Origin: Gerris lacustris
Taxonomy: Eukaryota; Arthropoda; Insecta; Hemiptera; Gerridae
Assembly (NCBI GenBank): GCA_951217055.1
Contig: OX578285.1
Coordinates: 53,694,024 to 53,758,023 of the forward strand
DNA: 64,000 nucleotides
Direction: 5' to 3'
Part shown: piece by piece, positions 48,591-60,892 of the stretch
How positions within the stretch are numbered: position 1 is the first letter of the stretch
How the letters are laid out: every line of letters begins with the position of its first letter
The notes under the pieces: model-generated
What the model saw: only the letters and a program-made list of their open reading frames with translations
The model's database searches: none
What the model was told of the DNA's origin: nothing
Made by a program: the position numbers and the translations under genes

Positions 48591-49062
48591 CTTTCCTAAT
48601 CGGTAATCAGCACTAGGGGTGCGTTCTAAGGAGAAAAGGCTAAAAACGTCTATACCTGCTTCTACCCGAAGGGCCGCCTCTGCCTTTACCGGCCATAGTT
48701 TCCTTGCTTGCTCGGAAATGACTATGTTTAGACCTGTGAGTCTAAACATATGTTTTAACTGTGAGAGCCATTTGGCTTTTTTATTTAATGTTTCTTTTTT
48801 TTACCTTTTACTTAGTTCATTACCTTTTTCCTTACAGGAATATTTATCTAATACAGTCTATTGTAATTTAATTTTTTTTTCTGTATCAACTCACACTTTC
48901 ATTTCCTATCCATATTCCTGTGTGTATATCAAGTCAACCATACTACCCTTCAAATTAATAATACTATTCTCATGACTAAACTGCTATATACTTTTAAATT
49001 TAAAAGCATGCAACATAGAAAAACACAGTTACAGATTATGCATACACAATACACACACGCAC

Positions 49063-49066
<4 letters not shown>
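48591..49066. other. No supported gene
   Basis: T-rich sequence. Frames on both strands are non-homologous shadows. Confidence 0.35.

Positions 49067-49119
<53 letters not shown>
49067..49119. repeat. (TA)n microsatellite
   Basis: TA run preceded by ACACACACGCAC. Confidence 0.95.
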
Positions 49120-49124
<5 letters not shown>

Positions 49125-49869
49125 AAGCTTTAGTAGTTTATAAGCAAAACTAAAGAAAAAAAAATATAGTTATTAATTTGTATTTTACCTGTATCAGAAA
49201 GGATTGATTTAATACCATGCCCAAGTCCAGATGGTTTTGAAAACGTCTTTTGGTATTTTTAGAGGAGTTCCATGGCTGTTTGCTAGACTGGCTATAAGAA
49301 CATGATTTTTGTCACTTTGTTAGTAGTGGTCAAGTGAAGATATATAGCCCTCTGAATTCCCAAACATTACCACTGGTACATTAGGAGAAGAATGAATATT
49401 TTAGCTGTACGGTAAATAACCAAATAAAACCATAGTTGTATATTTCACAATAAAACTGAATTGACTGATGAAGGATAAAGACTGTGTGGAAAATAAAGCC
49501 TTGAAATTACATTATGATACTTAATATAACTTAATTTAAAATAGGGAAATTTGTAGACAAACTAAAATTTAATCCGCTATCTAACCCCCATTCATCTATT
49601 AGTCCTATAAGCATTGAAAGATGCCGATGTCGAACCAAGCAGAGAGTTCTTAGATTTGTATGGAATCTTTTGGACTATGCTTACATTTTGGTTTAAATCT
49701 GTGTCAATATTTCATCCCCCCTTTCTGGAAAATTAAATATACAAGCTAATTACAAATATTGGGAGTTTTTTTATATCTTAGAGTATTTGTGCCGCTAGTT
49801 ACGAATTAAGGATAAAAAAAAAAAAATATATGTCAAAAAGAAGGTTAAATTGTATAAGAAAATTATATT
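49120..49869. other. No supported gene
   Basis: AT-rich sequence within the Ih intron. Confidence 0.4.
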
Positions 49870-50354
49870 CAGGTGGAACAGTTCAGATGCGCCACCGCTC
49901 GTAAAATGGTTAAAAATAGTGGTACAAAGGTAAAACCAGTCTCTACCCCCCCTACATCGGCTATTTCCGACGCAATGGTAATAGTGATTTTTAACGAGGG
50001 GTGGCGCATTGAGCTGTTCCAAATTTTTTGGGTAAAATTAGCTGTGTTTGGACCCCGATAACTCTGCAAATATTTACCGGAGGATGAAAATATTAGTACC
50101 AAAATGTCAGGAATATAGTGCACTTTAAGGCTATGATATTTTAATTATAGTGTCCAATTTGAATTACAAAACTTATTACTGAAAAACTGGTTTTGGTGAT
50201 GAAAATTTTTAGGTTGGTGATGGATCACCCAAAACTTGCTATTACCATTGAGTCGGGAATGGCCGATTTAGTGGGGGTAGAAACTGGTTTTATCTTTGTA
50301 CCACTATATTTAACCATTTTACGAGGGGTGGCGCATCTGAACTGTCCCACCCTG
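49870..50354. mobile_element. Tc1/mariner-type MITE (485 bp)
   Basis: Left end CAGGTGGAACAGTTCAGATG; right end read inward CAGGGTGGGACAGTTCAGAT. The two arms then agree for about 120 bp through GCGCCACC, CTCGTAAAATGGTTAAA, TAGTGGTACAAAG and CGACTCAATGGTAATAG-type sequence. TA follows the right end. A second copy of GAGGGGTGGCGCAT inside (about 49998) points to internal duplication. No transposase is present. Confidence 0.85.
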
Positions 50355-50884
50355 TATAAATGTAATTATATCAACTGAAAACTGTCAGCTGCCGAAATAA
50401 GATAAGTTTAAAATTAATTGCCATTTAATTTTGTTTCCCTCCTAGTTTACCTTTGAACCTTTCTAGGTAAATTCTGATAACAATACGTACCTCATTAGTA
50501 TTAGTGTTCTTTCAGTATTCATTAGAAGTAAAGTTGGAGTCTCAAACCAACTTAATACCTGAGTTTTTATGTCAGTTTTTGGGGTCTCAGAGACCCCAGT
50601 GTATTATTAGGGTTTCGTAGATCCTTCTCAAAACCCTTATGCCGGGGGTGATATGCCTGTCTGTCACTCGCTCATTGGTTCATACCCCCCGAACCATTTA
50701 AGGTAAAAAGTTCCAATTTAAATAACTGGCACAACTTTTTGACCGACACATAGGAAAAATATAGACTAGTTAAAAATTTAATATGCGCATGAGCAATTCG
50801 CAAAAATGTGGTAAACTCAAATATTTTCATATTTTTAATTTTTGAGAGGGGTATCAAATGAAAGCTCCTGAAGAGTACGTTACA

Positions 50885-50887
<3 letters not shown>

Positions 50888-50957
<70 letters not shown>
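50888..50957. repeat. (TA)n microsatellite
   Basis: It directly abuts the mariner-like element that follows. Confidence 0.95.
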
Positions 50958-50960
<3 letters not shown>

Positions 50961-51707
50961 GGGAAAAAAACCACACTTTTTTTTTTAACGCTTATAGCTC
51001 AGCATCTGTAATCGATAGAGGTATGGGGTTTGCGGGGTCTGAAAACTACATTCTTCTAAATTAAATTTCATATCTATAAGTTAAAAAACTCTTGGCTGAA
51101 ATCCATGCAATGACGGTTTGAAATTAGGGTCCTAAAAAAAGTCGTTGTCTGGTACTATAGTTTTTATAGAATAAATTATCATATGGTGGAGGGTGGTTCT
51201 TTGTAAATAAGAGGGAAGAGTCCCTCAGTGTTATAACAAACATTGAAGATATGTTAAGCACAATGTTGCCAGAAATTGAAGATCAAATGCCAAATTACAC
51301 GTTTATGCAAGATGGTGCTCCGTCCCATCGCTCCTTGCAAACAATTCAATACTTGCAAGAGAATTACCCAGACTTCATTCCTTACCTAAATCCAATTGAT
51401 TACTATGTCTGGGGTTGGTAAAAACAAAGAGTGCACGAGGGAGGCAGAATAAAGGACGTTGATGAAATTCGAAAGAGGATTCTTCGTGCCTGGGTTGATG
51501 TGTGCGTCAATAAGCTATTGCTGGGACCCGGACAACGACTTTTTTAAGACCCCATTTCAAACCATCATTGCATGGCTTTCACCCAATGGTTTTTTAAGTT
51601 ATAAATATGGAATTTAAAGTAGAGGAATGTAGTTTTCAGACCCCTCAAACCCCATATCTCTATCTATTGAAGAAGCTGAGCTTTAAGTGTTCACGAAGTG
51701 CGGTTAT
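50958..51707 (+). mobile_element. Tc1/mariner element with long inverted ends and transposase tail
   Basis: Inverted ends of roughly 200 bp: AGCTCAGC...CGATAGAGGTATGGGGTTTG on the left matches, inverted, CAAACCCCATATCTCTATC on the right. Pairing extends to GTCGTTGTC / GACAACGAC. Between them, 51245-51500 encodes MLPEIEDQMPNYTFMQDGA, then PSHRSLQTIQYLQENYPDF, NPIDYYVWGW and VHEGGRIKDVDEIRKRIL. This is the C-terminal half of a mariner-type transposase with the second Asp (M-Q-D-G-A) and the N-P-I-D region. A small deletion removes the S-P-D-L stretch before N-P-I-D, and a stop follows G-W. The N-terminal half is lost. TA repeats lie at both edges. Confidence 0.88.
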
Positions 51708-52035
51708 ATATATACGATTTTTAAATGTTGCATTCATTATGGGTTTAATGAGTTCAAATTTACCCGAAAATATCCCCTCCCCCAAACCACCCTTTAATAT
51801 CTAGTCCTAAAATTTTGAAATAGTTCATGCAAATACCTAATAATATGGGGGCGATGAAAATTTTCTGAAAAAAATTCCCACATTTTATAAATTGCAAATT
51901 TTCTGGGTGCACATGCGCCTAAATTTGATTATCTTTTTTATTTTCATATAGAGCAGGATGGGGAAATAAAAAAATGTTATGCTTTTCAAATTCTTTAACT
52001 TTTTGTAAAAGTTCCTATCTTGCCAATTTATAAAA
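51708..52035. other. No supported gene
   Basis: AT-rich spacer between the mariner element and the BEL/Pao remnant. Confidence 0.4.
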
Positions 52036-52039
52036 ATGA

Positions 52040-54497
52040 TATAGACATTTTACATGGACTCGGTTGCTACAGAGGACGATGCCATTATGCTAAACCTGGA
52101 ACTACAAACCTTGTGTAGTTTACGAGGGTTAAGGTTCCATAAGTTATTGTCATCCCGCCCAGAAGTAGGTAGGCAGTTCCCGAAAGAGGAGCGGTGAGCA
52201 TTTGATGACCATGAAACCTTACCCTTAGAAAGAACGCTAGGCATAGCCTGGTGTGTACAGTCTGACAGGTTTCTGTTAAATATAAATGTTGATTCTAAAC
52301 CATGTAATAGGCGAGGTATGCTGTCAACCTTGTGCTTTTCTTACGATCCGTTAGGCTTTTTAGCTCCTTCTATGGTAATTGGGAAAATTATATTACAAGA
52401 TTTTACTCGAGAGTGTTTAAGTCTAACATAGACTGGGGCGGATAAGGTCATGTATCTTGTCTTAGATTTATAGATAACGATGATAATTACTTTGCTCGTT
52501 TCTTTTCGGTAAGGCCCGTGTCAGATCGCTTAGAGAAGTAACCGTTTCTAGATTAGAGCTTACTGCGGCAGTGTCAGTAGCGTTGGCTAGCAAATTGTTA
52601 GTTAGAGAGTTAGATTATCCCGAGTCAAGGTATTTCTAGTTAGATATCCGAGTAGTCCTGGGGTGCATATAAATAATTTAAATATAAATTAATAATTAAT
52701 GGTAATATAAATTCGCTACAAATCCGCTACAAATCCGCTTTTGTAGCGAACAGGATTCAAACCATGAGAGATTGTTTAGACCCGCAAAGTTGGTATCACG
52801 TGGCTTGTAATAGCAATCCAGCGGACTTTGCTACTAAAGAACTGTCAACTGAAGACTTTTACCAGTCTAGGTGGTTTGTGGCACCCACATTTTTGTATGA
52901 ATCATCGTTACCCACAACAGATGTGTCAAAAGACTTAGAAATAGATGAAGGGGATCCAAAGGTTCGCAAGTCCATAGTAAGGGTTGCCAAAAGCCAGATA
53001 AAATTTACAGATCGATTTAATCAATGGTCTTCATGAACTAAGTTAAAAAGAGCGGTAGCACTTTCGTTAAGGTTTATGAGTCATCTGTTTACTAAAAGTA
53101 AAAATATATCAACACCTATTTTGGACCCAAAGATCTCAGTTAATATTGGAGATCAAAAAAGGCTTAGATAAATATATTGACCAGAATTCAGGAAGAATGT
53201 TTTCCACAGGAAGTAGGTCAGCTTGTTAAGGATGGAGCTGACAGGACAGGGGATGATGCTGAAATAGTGTAAAATAAAACTCTCTTCGAGATCTAACCCC
53301 AGTTTTAGACAAAGACGGACTTCTCTGGTTGGGAGGCCGCGAACAAAAAACTAGAGTTATAGACTTTGATAGAAACCCAATTATAATACCTATAAGGTCT
53401 TGGATAGCTTACCTGTTGGTAAAACATTTCCACGAGAAAGTAAATCACCAGGGCAAAGGGTTAACGTTGAATGAGTTAAGGGCAAATGGATTTTGACTAA
53501 TAAAAGGTCCATCCACAGTTGCTAGGTACATAAGAAAGTGTGTAGACTGTAGACGGTTGCGAGCCCTTTTGTAGTTCAACGAATGGCAGATCTCCCTGTA
53601 GAAAGAATAGAACCATCCCCTTTATTCACATTTTGCGCGGCGGATACATTTTCGCGGCCATTCTTCGTGTGTCAAGGGCGTAGCCAAGTAAAAAGGTACA
53701 GGTTGTTGTTTACCTGCCTTAGTAGTAGAGAGGTCCATATTGAAGTTTTGAATACTATAAACACCGACTCTTTTATACACGCATTGCTTAGCTTCACGTC
53801 CCGTTGGAGAGAAATCAAGTTGTTGCGGACAGATTCGGGGACAATTTTTATGGGCGGAAAGGAAGGACTAAGGAAAGCTAAAGTTCAGATTTCTAACGAA
53901 CCACCATTGTGATTTCTTAATGTGATTTACCTAAGGGGTGGATAGACAGATCGGTTCAGTGAGACGTATTTTAGATCATTTGTTAAGATAACACCAGGGT
54001 TCTCTTACCAATGATTGTTTATGTACACTCTTGGTAGAATGCGTATCCATCCTAAACAGTAGACCCTTGTCCTTTGAAAAAATTAATGACCCAGCTTTAA
54101 AACCAATATCACCCAATCATTTACTACTATTTATAGACCCAGTCCTTTCCCAACTAAAATACCTGCCCGAAGAGAGGTAAATACAGGCTCTGGCAACATT
54201 TTGGGCTCGTTGAAAGACGGAATACTTAAATTCTTTACAACCCAGGGCTATCTGGCATGCACCTCAGGGAAACTTGCAAAAGGGTCATGTCGTCCTCTGT
54301 GTTAATGAGGAGGAAAGTAGATCGAATTAGCCTTTAGCAAGGATTGCTTACACCTACCAGTATGACGACAGACTTGTACGTAAAGTGAGGCTCCGATTTG
54401 CAGACAGGCGGGAGTTAGATCGCCCGACCACAGCTATCATCCTCCTGGTTGCATTGTCCGAATAGATGTTCGGGAGTAACATCCCGAAGGTGGGAGT
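52040..54497 (+). pseudogene. Second BEL/Pao retrotransposon pol (5'-truncated, broken)
   Basis: It begins inside the region after RT (SVATEDDAIMLNLELQTL near 52055). RTLGIAWCVQSDRFLLNIN and CFSYDPLGFLAPSMVIGKI (about 52220-52390) follow, as in the BEL/Pao RT-RNase H connection. Next are SRLELTAAVSVALASKLLV (about 52545), then CNSNPADFATKELS (about 52800). A zinc-binding region has KHFHEKVNHQGKGLT and RKCVDCRRLRA. The integrase core has FTCLSSREVHIEVLN and LLRTDSG (about 53710-53840), an Asp pair of the DDE set. The end contains SPNHLLL and WHAPQGNLQKGHVVL. Frames change at many places. A purine tract at 54486-54496 precedes TGTGGTCAG, a probable 3' LTR start. It is similar in layout to the copy at 43440 but clearly a different family. 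Confidence 0.88.
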
Positions 54498-56380
54498 GTG
54501 GTCAGTTTATAAGTCTAAATCAATTTTGCATTAGTTAATGTCAGTTACTTACTTATTATTGGGTTGTTTCCTGGCCCTACTTGGTCAGGAACAGAGTTGT
54601 TTTAAGTGACATATTCTATCATCTTTGTCAATTCTGATCAAGTAGGAGAGAGAAAACTTCTTTTACGGAAGATTATATAGTTATAAACAGAAATGGTCTC
54701 TTATAAAATATATAAAGCTATATTTTATAGATGGAGAAGTGCTTTCTCCATCAATCCATTTGTTGCTCTTCGGTTGTTAAGAGTCTTCCATTTACACCTT
54801 ATACTGGCTTGTCACATTTAACTCTTTTCCTGTTTGAAAAGGTAATCTCATACAGGGTCCTGAGGTCATTTACATTTGAAGTATTCTGTGCCCTCTTAGC
54901 TAATCCATTTATTATACTCTCTCCCTCTTGCTTAAATAATCCTGGCACACGTTCAGAAGATTTGCTGCTGAGTTCTACTGGTATCTATTAGACTCTTGAC
55001 ATCTCCGCATTAGGCTTAGTTAAGAAATCGCGGACATATGTATAAACACACACATTTCATGCCCATTATTCAGCAGAAATAAAATAATTGGTTTTGGCCC
55101 TATTTATTTTACATCTGTCAAAATAATGTATTATTTAAGGCCAACACCAGCAGCAAATACAATTGCCTTCAACACTTAAGTTTTTGAAAACGTGGAAGCT
55201 GATATTTATCTGGTGACGGCCTGGCTCAAGTCTATTTTGCAAGAAATATCCTTATTAAAAAAAGCATCAATGTTCTTTCAGGGGTAACAATTTAATCCTG
55301 GCTTTCCGCTTTGTATACCTATGACCCCACATACTTTAGTTGAACTTTCGGTATGTTTTACTTATTTTATAAATCAAAAGTAAGTTCGGGCTAATATGGC
55401 TTGCTCATAGTCCCACTGTCTCTTCTCTATATCATACTACATAAAAGTATGTTAGTATATTTCCTACTTTGTACACTAAAATATAATTTTAAAGCTAAAT
55501 GGAGCAGGTTTAAAATAAATGTTCAAGCTTCTTTACATTATAAAATATACGATGTTATAATTGGAAAAAAGCGTTGGTTTCCCGAAGAATTAAAGCAAGT
55601 CTGTAATCATTTTAGAATAAAAGCTCAGTTGGAAACGCTTCATTCGTCAACCTTTTCATTATTATTAAACGTGTCAAACTGTAAAAACCATAGCTCTGGG
55701 GGTAAGCCCACAGTAAAACTAATATTATAAAACAAGGTAGCAAACTATTAAATTTTTATAATAAACATTAAAAAATGTTATACAAAATTTACCCAAAATA
55801 AAACTAAAAAAATATTTAAAATACAACATTAACAAACCATTTTAAAAATAAATAAATAAGAGAAAATAAGAACAAAAAATCACCCACAGAAGCAATAAAA
55901 TTAAAAAAAAAAAACATGCTTCACAAACAAAATATTCCAAAGTTACAAAAAAAAAAAAAAAAAAAAACTAAATAAAAAGTCAAAAACAAAAAAAAAATAC
56001 AATTTTTAGCGATATTTTCAAAATGCGTGCAGTTTAACTATGAAATTACGTAAGCATTCACACATTTTCTCTTACTAGGTCGAATACTATTTTTTTTAAG
56101 AAACTCATGAATGGAATTTATAAAATAAGCAAATGAGAACATAATATGTAGCACTGTTCTTCTGCTGCTAAACATATTTTACATGGGTCATATTGCGTCC
56201 CCTAAAAATAATAATATCGGTGCAAACCTGCTTATCACCTAAACATTTTGTCTTTTAATATTAGAACACTTTATATCATTTTCCTTTTTTTCAATCATTC
56301 ACAAGAAACGAAGCGCGAATACTAGTTGCAAGAGCCTGTAAGGAGACTCGTGGTAAGAGCTGTGACGGTAAGATCCAAGA
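54497..56380. other. Probable 3' LTR start, then AT-rich sequence
   Basis: TGTGGTCAG at 54497 should open the LTR of the preceding BEL/Pao element, but I could not fix the other edge. A 109-codon plus-strand frame at 55401-55730 (with KKRWFPEELKQVCNHFRI) has no family I recognise. From 55740 to 56000 the sequence is A-rich. Confidence 0.35.
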
Positions 56381-56381
56381 C

Positions 56382-56640
56382 TTAACCACCTCCCACTTCG
56401 TTACTTATATTCCCTCTTGTCCTAATGATGATCAAGGGAGGCCTCGCCAAAGATGTTCGGTGCATGTGGAGATGGATCGGCGTTTCATTGGTGAATGTAG
56501 ACGGAGAACCCTGGTCCACAAGAGAAGGCAGTAGCCAAATTCGACGGTGGCCATGGCCCTTCAAAAGCTTTTGCGCCATGGAAGTATTAAGTAAGTACCC
56601 CGATGTCGACCAAATACTGGACGGGCAAAACATCTAGTTG
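56382..56640. other. Unassigned GC-richer, coding-like patch in the Ih intron
   Basis: About 260 bp at near 50% GC is open in both orientations (83 codons minus, 70 codons plus). The plus frame contains RWPWPFKSFCAMEVLSKYP; the minus frame contains PTSTFTNE-type sequence. No domain is recognised. It may be a transposon piece; no splice context argues for an exon. Confidence 0.3.
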
Positions 56641-57024
56641 GCTAATTATACGCCCTCCTTAATTAAACAATTGTTTCTCTCCGTTGAATTTACTTTAGCT
56701 AAAATATTACTTCTCTAACATAAGTCAATCTTGTTCCCTTAAACTATAATAATATACTGTTATCATTTAACACGACATTTTTTTTTTTCTCCAATAGATA
56801 AGGTTGGCTGCCTTGAGACCTCCACTAATACCCTGCGATAAAGATTCTCGTTATAAACATAGTTTTGTCGTTGTGGTAAGGTTTAATTTATGAGTTGTAT
56901 GGTAAGAAGTTATGTATCAGGATGGCCGACTGAGGAGAAGATAGACGTGTCGAACAGACTCTTCTCGCTGTTCACAGCCCCACCCACGTTGTGGCTCCGA
57001 AACCTTTCGCAATTGATACGGTAC

Positions 57025-57301
57025 CTTTCTGCGGCGACGCTTTCCATGGTACGTCTCATCAGCGGGTATTGGTCAAGAACGGCGTTGAAATGTTCCACCG
57101 AGAGGGAGAAAAGATTACAGTAGGTTTCGGCCCTGACGCTGGCTACACGACGGGCGTTTGTCAACAGACAAATTTCGCCGAAGTAAGATCCGTCGCTTAG
57201 ACTCGTTGCTACCTCGCCGTTGAGCATCACGATATCTACTATGCCTTCCTGTATGAAGTACATCTTAGTGCCGATCGTCCCTTCCTTTATTATAATATCC
57301 C
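57025..57301 (-). CDS. Ih: Ih (HCN) channel, cyclic-nucleotide-binding-domain exon
   Basis: The acceptor TTTTTTACAG ends at 57302 and the donor AG|GTACCG follows 57025. The exon is 277 nt and keeps frame with both neighbours. It encodes [19 protein letters not shown], then [38 protein letters not shown] and [19 protein letters not shown]. This is the beta-roll and start of the C-helix of the CNBD. The phosphate-binding cassette F-G-E-I-C-L and the conserved Arg of A-R-R-V-A-S-V are present. Where mammalian HCN2 has Thr after that Arg pair, this protein has Val. cAMP binding here shifts gating of the tetrameric pacemaker channel. The frame also stays open past the donor for 38 codons (see findings). 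The plus-strand frames are shadows. Confidence 0.96.
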
Positions 57302-57814
57302 CTGTAAAAAACAAAAATATAATATTAGTGAAAAAAAGTAACTTTCTTTCTGAGATTTCTTCAAGACAAAGTCGCCGATTTATTTAGCTATAATGAAATG
57401 TAATTGATTCATATTGAATTTCTAGTGCCGATTAATCGAAATAATAGTGGAGGGTATATTCTAAACGTTCAGGTTACAAAGATACTGAGTACATTTTCGA
57501 ATAAAATATTTGATTAATATATAAACTAAACTATCTCATAAACTTTCCACCATTTCAATGAATACACAAACCATACAAAATACAAATCTAAATATTTTCA
57601 CCATACACATATATTCAATACCAGTGGTTGAACAAAGTGTTGGCATAATTTAATAAGTAAGGTCGCTTCATCGGTCCCTCGAAGCAAAAAACGTCTTTGC
57701 CATATTTTTGTTAACCTCTCTGAGATAGGCACATTGTCATACTGTTTTTTATTGAGAATTATTCATTGTTAATAAGGGTATCTTTTAAATGCTTTAAACA
57801 GAATATTTAATTAC
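57302..57814. other. Ih intron of 513 nt
   Basis: GT-AG intron, AT-rich. It holds a short GC-richer stretch near 57660-57740 without coding signal. Confidence 0.9.
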
Positions 57815-57932
57815 CTGGTTGGAAGACCTCGTATTTGAGTTTCGTCACCACATCCGAGACAAAGTTTCCATCTGCATTTGCGAAGAACGGCACCGACGCG
57901 ACTAATGATCTGCAGTTATAATTGATAACATC
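57815..57932 (-). CDS. Ih: Ih (HCN) channel, C-linker/CNBD-start exon
   Basis: The acceptor CATTTCAG ends at 57933 and the donor CCAG|GTAATT lies at 57815/57814. The 118-nt exon encodes [19 protein letters not shown], then [19 protein letters not shown] and P, plus one base of a Gly codon. That Gly is completed by the next exon to give Q-P-G-D-I-I-I. This is the end of the C-linker, which couples the pore to the ligand domain, and the first helix of the CNBD. The intron to the next exon is 513 nt (57302-57814). The preceding exon, which would carry S6 and the rest of the C-linker, is not found between 57933 and 64000, so that intron exceeds 6 kb. Confidence 0.95.
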
Positions 57933-58369
57933 CTGAAATGATCGCAAACAAACAAAAACTTTTAAAATCTCCATTATATAAATAATTAGTCGATTCATTT
58001 TTCATTAGAAGTATAAATCGACCTTTTATTCCATTTTTAAAATACAATCAGTTGACTTAATTTTATTGTAACATGGATTGTACTATGACGAATTGACTTA
58101 ACGTGTATGAAATCAAAATTAAGTTTTATTCCCATTGACATATAAGTCCTATATTCACTAGCTTGTTGCATACAAACATAGCATATTTTTGTAGACTTCC
58201 ATAGGATGCATATGACAGCGTTGCTAGGCCGTCGGTGTATCAAGCAACCTTGAAACTGAGTTTTCAAGGAAACTTGTACGGCTTTCAAACTTGTAATACG
58301 CAAAACATCGAGTCTAGTAAATTTGGGTGGGTCTCTGTCAGAAAGCTTCCTTGTATTCCATAGACTATG

Positions 58370-59215
58370 ACAAGGCGACCTCTGAGCACCACTCATATAC
58401 AACATAATGGTCTAGAACAAAGTGCATAGGAGTTAATTCAACGTAGTGCTCCAGAAGGCAGTGAGTTGGCAGGACAAGACGCTAGGATAGATACAGTGTT
58501 CAGCAAAGCGAGGCTTGCCCATGGTTTTGAGGATGACCTTGACATTATTGGAAGGACAAAAATGGCTATGGCATATGCATTCCAGTGGCTGGAGAGGGAA
58601 GCTAAAAAGCATGGCCTCTGAGTGAAAAACAGTAAATAAAAAATAATGGTACTGCCTAGGAGGAGAAGAAGAAACCGTTGTAGTATTAACGGCCGATATA
58701 TTAAGGTGGTGGACTAGTTTAAGTACATAAAAGGTCCACGGTGACAAAGCTGGCCGAGGAAGAAGTGGAAGTACCAGCAAGGGTAAAAGGCAGGAGTGGA
58801 TGTGAATGGAACCTGACTAGGACTACAAAGCTTCTATTGTATAATACGTGATCCCTCACTCAAGAGTCCTACTCTAGGCTAGACATATTCGAGATGAGGG
58901 TCGTGCGGCGGGTTTTTGGTCCGGTCAGGGATCGGGAAGAGAGGAGAATGCAAACAAGCTAAGAGCTGAGGGCGTTATTTGTATTATTGGGAGCCTCCAC
59001 TTTCATTTTACATCAGACTTATGCGTCCAAGGAATACCTTCGACTGCAGACCTGTGGGACTCACTCATACGTCCTCCGGGACGACCTAGGGCTCGATGGA
59101 GGGATGCGGTTAAAGGGGACATGATGGCAGCCGGAGTCCGATGGACAGAGGATCGGACGATCTGGAACCAGCAAGTTAGTAGGAAAAAAATAGCGAGGCA
59201 AAACGCAGGATTAAG
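58370..59215 (+). pseudogene. RTE-like non-LTR reverse transcriptase, C-terminal part
   Basis: QGDL followed after a stop by APLIYNIMV (about 58371-58415) is the RT box usually read as R-Q-G-D-x-L-A-P-L-L-F-N. GFEDDLDIIGRTKMAMAYA (about 58524-58580) is the catalytic F-A-D-D-L box with Ala replaced by Glu. Then come FQWLEREAKKHGL and, near 58890-58950, FEMRVVRRVFGPVRDREER. The end has GRPPGR-like and RARWRDAVKGDMMA-type sequence (about 59085-59130). These are typical of insect RTE/BovB-like LINE tails. Stops and at least three frame changes are present. It lies upstream of the Ih exon at 57932, on the opposite strand, inside an Ih intron. Confidence 0.82.
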
Positions 59216-60412
59216 GATTAACCCGATGACGTCAGAGCCTCTACGTACATGTCAAGGTCATTTGCCCTCCACCACACAGTTATTATTTAGAGGATTCTGA
59301 CACACATCAGGGTCACCCATCAAAGAAGACAAATATAAATAAAACTTTATTTTAAAACTTATAATTATAGGCAAACAATCGAAATAATAATGACATCTTA
59401 TTAATATGTTTTGCAGTTATATAGATAAAGGAAAAAGGTAACGGATGAAGAACGAGTAGTAATAAATGAGCTAAAAATAAATTATTATTACCTCTTAGAT
59501 TTTAATAAACAGTTAATAAATAAAATTAAGAGGTTTGGTAAGTTGCATCTGACGGCAACATAAATTCTACAGAAGAACAACAACAGATGACTAACGGTAA
59601 ATTATTTACTAATATTGTTAAAAAGGAGATACCATATTTCCTGCTGTGATAACAATATAGCCAAAGCGATCCCGAGTATAGTTGTTGTGCAAGGTATGGA
59701 AATAATTAATAAAATATATAAAAAATCCGATAGCTATTGTAGAATCAGCCGATATTAAGAATTCATTGGATAGAGTACCAGAAACGTCAAGTGACTGCGA
59801 AATAAACGATCATCACCTCTTAGAATAAAAATTCACAAATCCAATAGCCATTCTGTATAATATACATTGCATCATTCTACTCTGAGTCCCTCCCTAAAAT
59901 GTAATAAACGCTACCTTTAGTTAACAAGCCCTCTACTAAATAGCTGCTGTGTTATGTTTAACAATCTTTTACAATACGCGTATCGGAGTGTTCGAAATCT
60001 ATCTAATGGACTTAGACATAACCTAGAACATATGTACCATAGAGTAATTCTACGAAATTGTAGTAAAGAATACATTTTAAGCATAAACCGATAACAAGAT
60101 TTTTCCTAAAAACTACAAGAGGTGGTTTGGTTGGAATTTTGAGAAGTTGACCAAAATAGAGAATAACATGGCTTATATGAGTCAGATAGACAAAAGAGAA
60201 GGAGAGTTTTTCCATTCTACGTAGGTTGCCAGGACGAAACTAATGACAATGCTGTTAAGAGGGTATATATATAGTTTTTTAAATAAGAATAAAGACACAA
60301 GAACAAGACACGATGTTAACATGATAGAACATAGCACATTTAATAATGATCTTTTTCGTAACAGTGTAGCCAAATTCTTATAATCTACCAAAAAGTTAAT
60401 CTTTATTTAGAC

Positions 60413-60463
<51 letters not shown>

Positions 60464-60892
60464 ATAAATCCTCTGGAGGTTGAACAAATCTTTAATAATC
60501 AAATGATTAAAAAAAAGGCACTCCACTACAGATGGAGAGAACCAAAGAAAAAAATACTGCACAAAAAAAAATTCTTATAGCTTGAATAATAAACAATACT
60601 TTTCCTACTATTAGTAGTGAGAAAAAGTAAAAAAGGGCACTCTACTACATAATAATATGTAGAGAGCCAAAGAATAAAATTACTTTACATAGGAGAAAAA
60701 AATTGAACAATAAAAAAAAATTAACTTAAGTACATAAGAATTAGTCATAGTTTGAATGAAAGAACCGATTAGGTGGGTTGACTAATCGACCTGATCTTGT
60801 TTTGCCAGGTTGACTACTATCCCCTGAAGAATTATTTCCTTCACAAGGACTTGATTAAGACTTTATTTTAGTTGACCCTCCTTTAGGACTAC
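59216..60892. other. AT-rich sequence with a T(40) run; no gene
   Basis: A T-run lies at 60418-60457. Two similar blocks GGCACTCCACTACA and GGGCACTCTACTACA (60519 and 60638) may be part of the LTR of the gypsy element that follows on the minus strand. Confidence 0.4.

Noticed and set aside
55401..55730. 109-codon frame as a gene
   Set aside because: No recognisable motif, no splice or promoter context, and AT-rich surroundings full of transposon debris.
56890..57200. Plus-strand frames over the CNBD exon
   Set aside because: Antisense shadows of the Ih exon at 57025-57301.
58037..58405. 122-codon minus-strand frame as the next upstream Ih exon
   Set aside because: The sequence does not resemble the HCN C-linker, and its plus strand encodes the RTE-like RT start instead.
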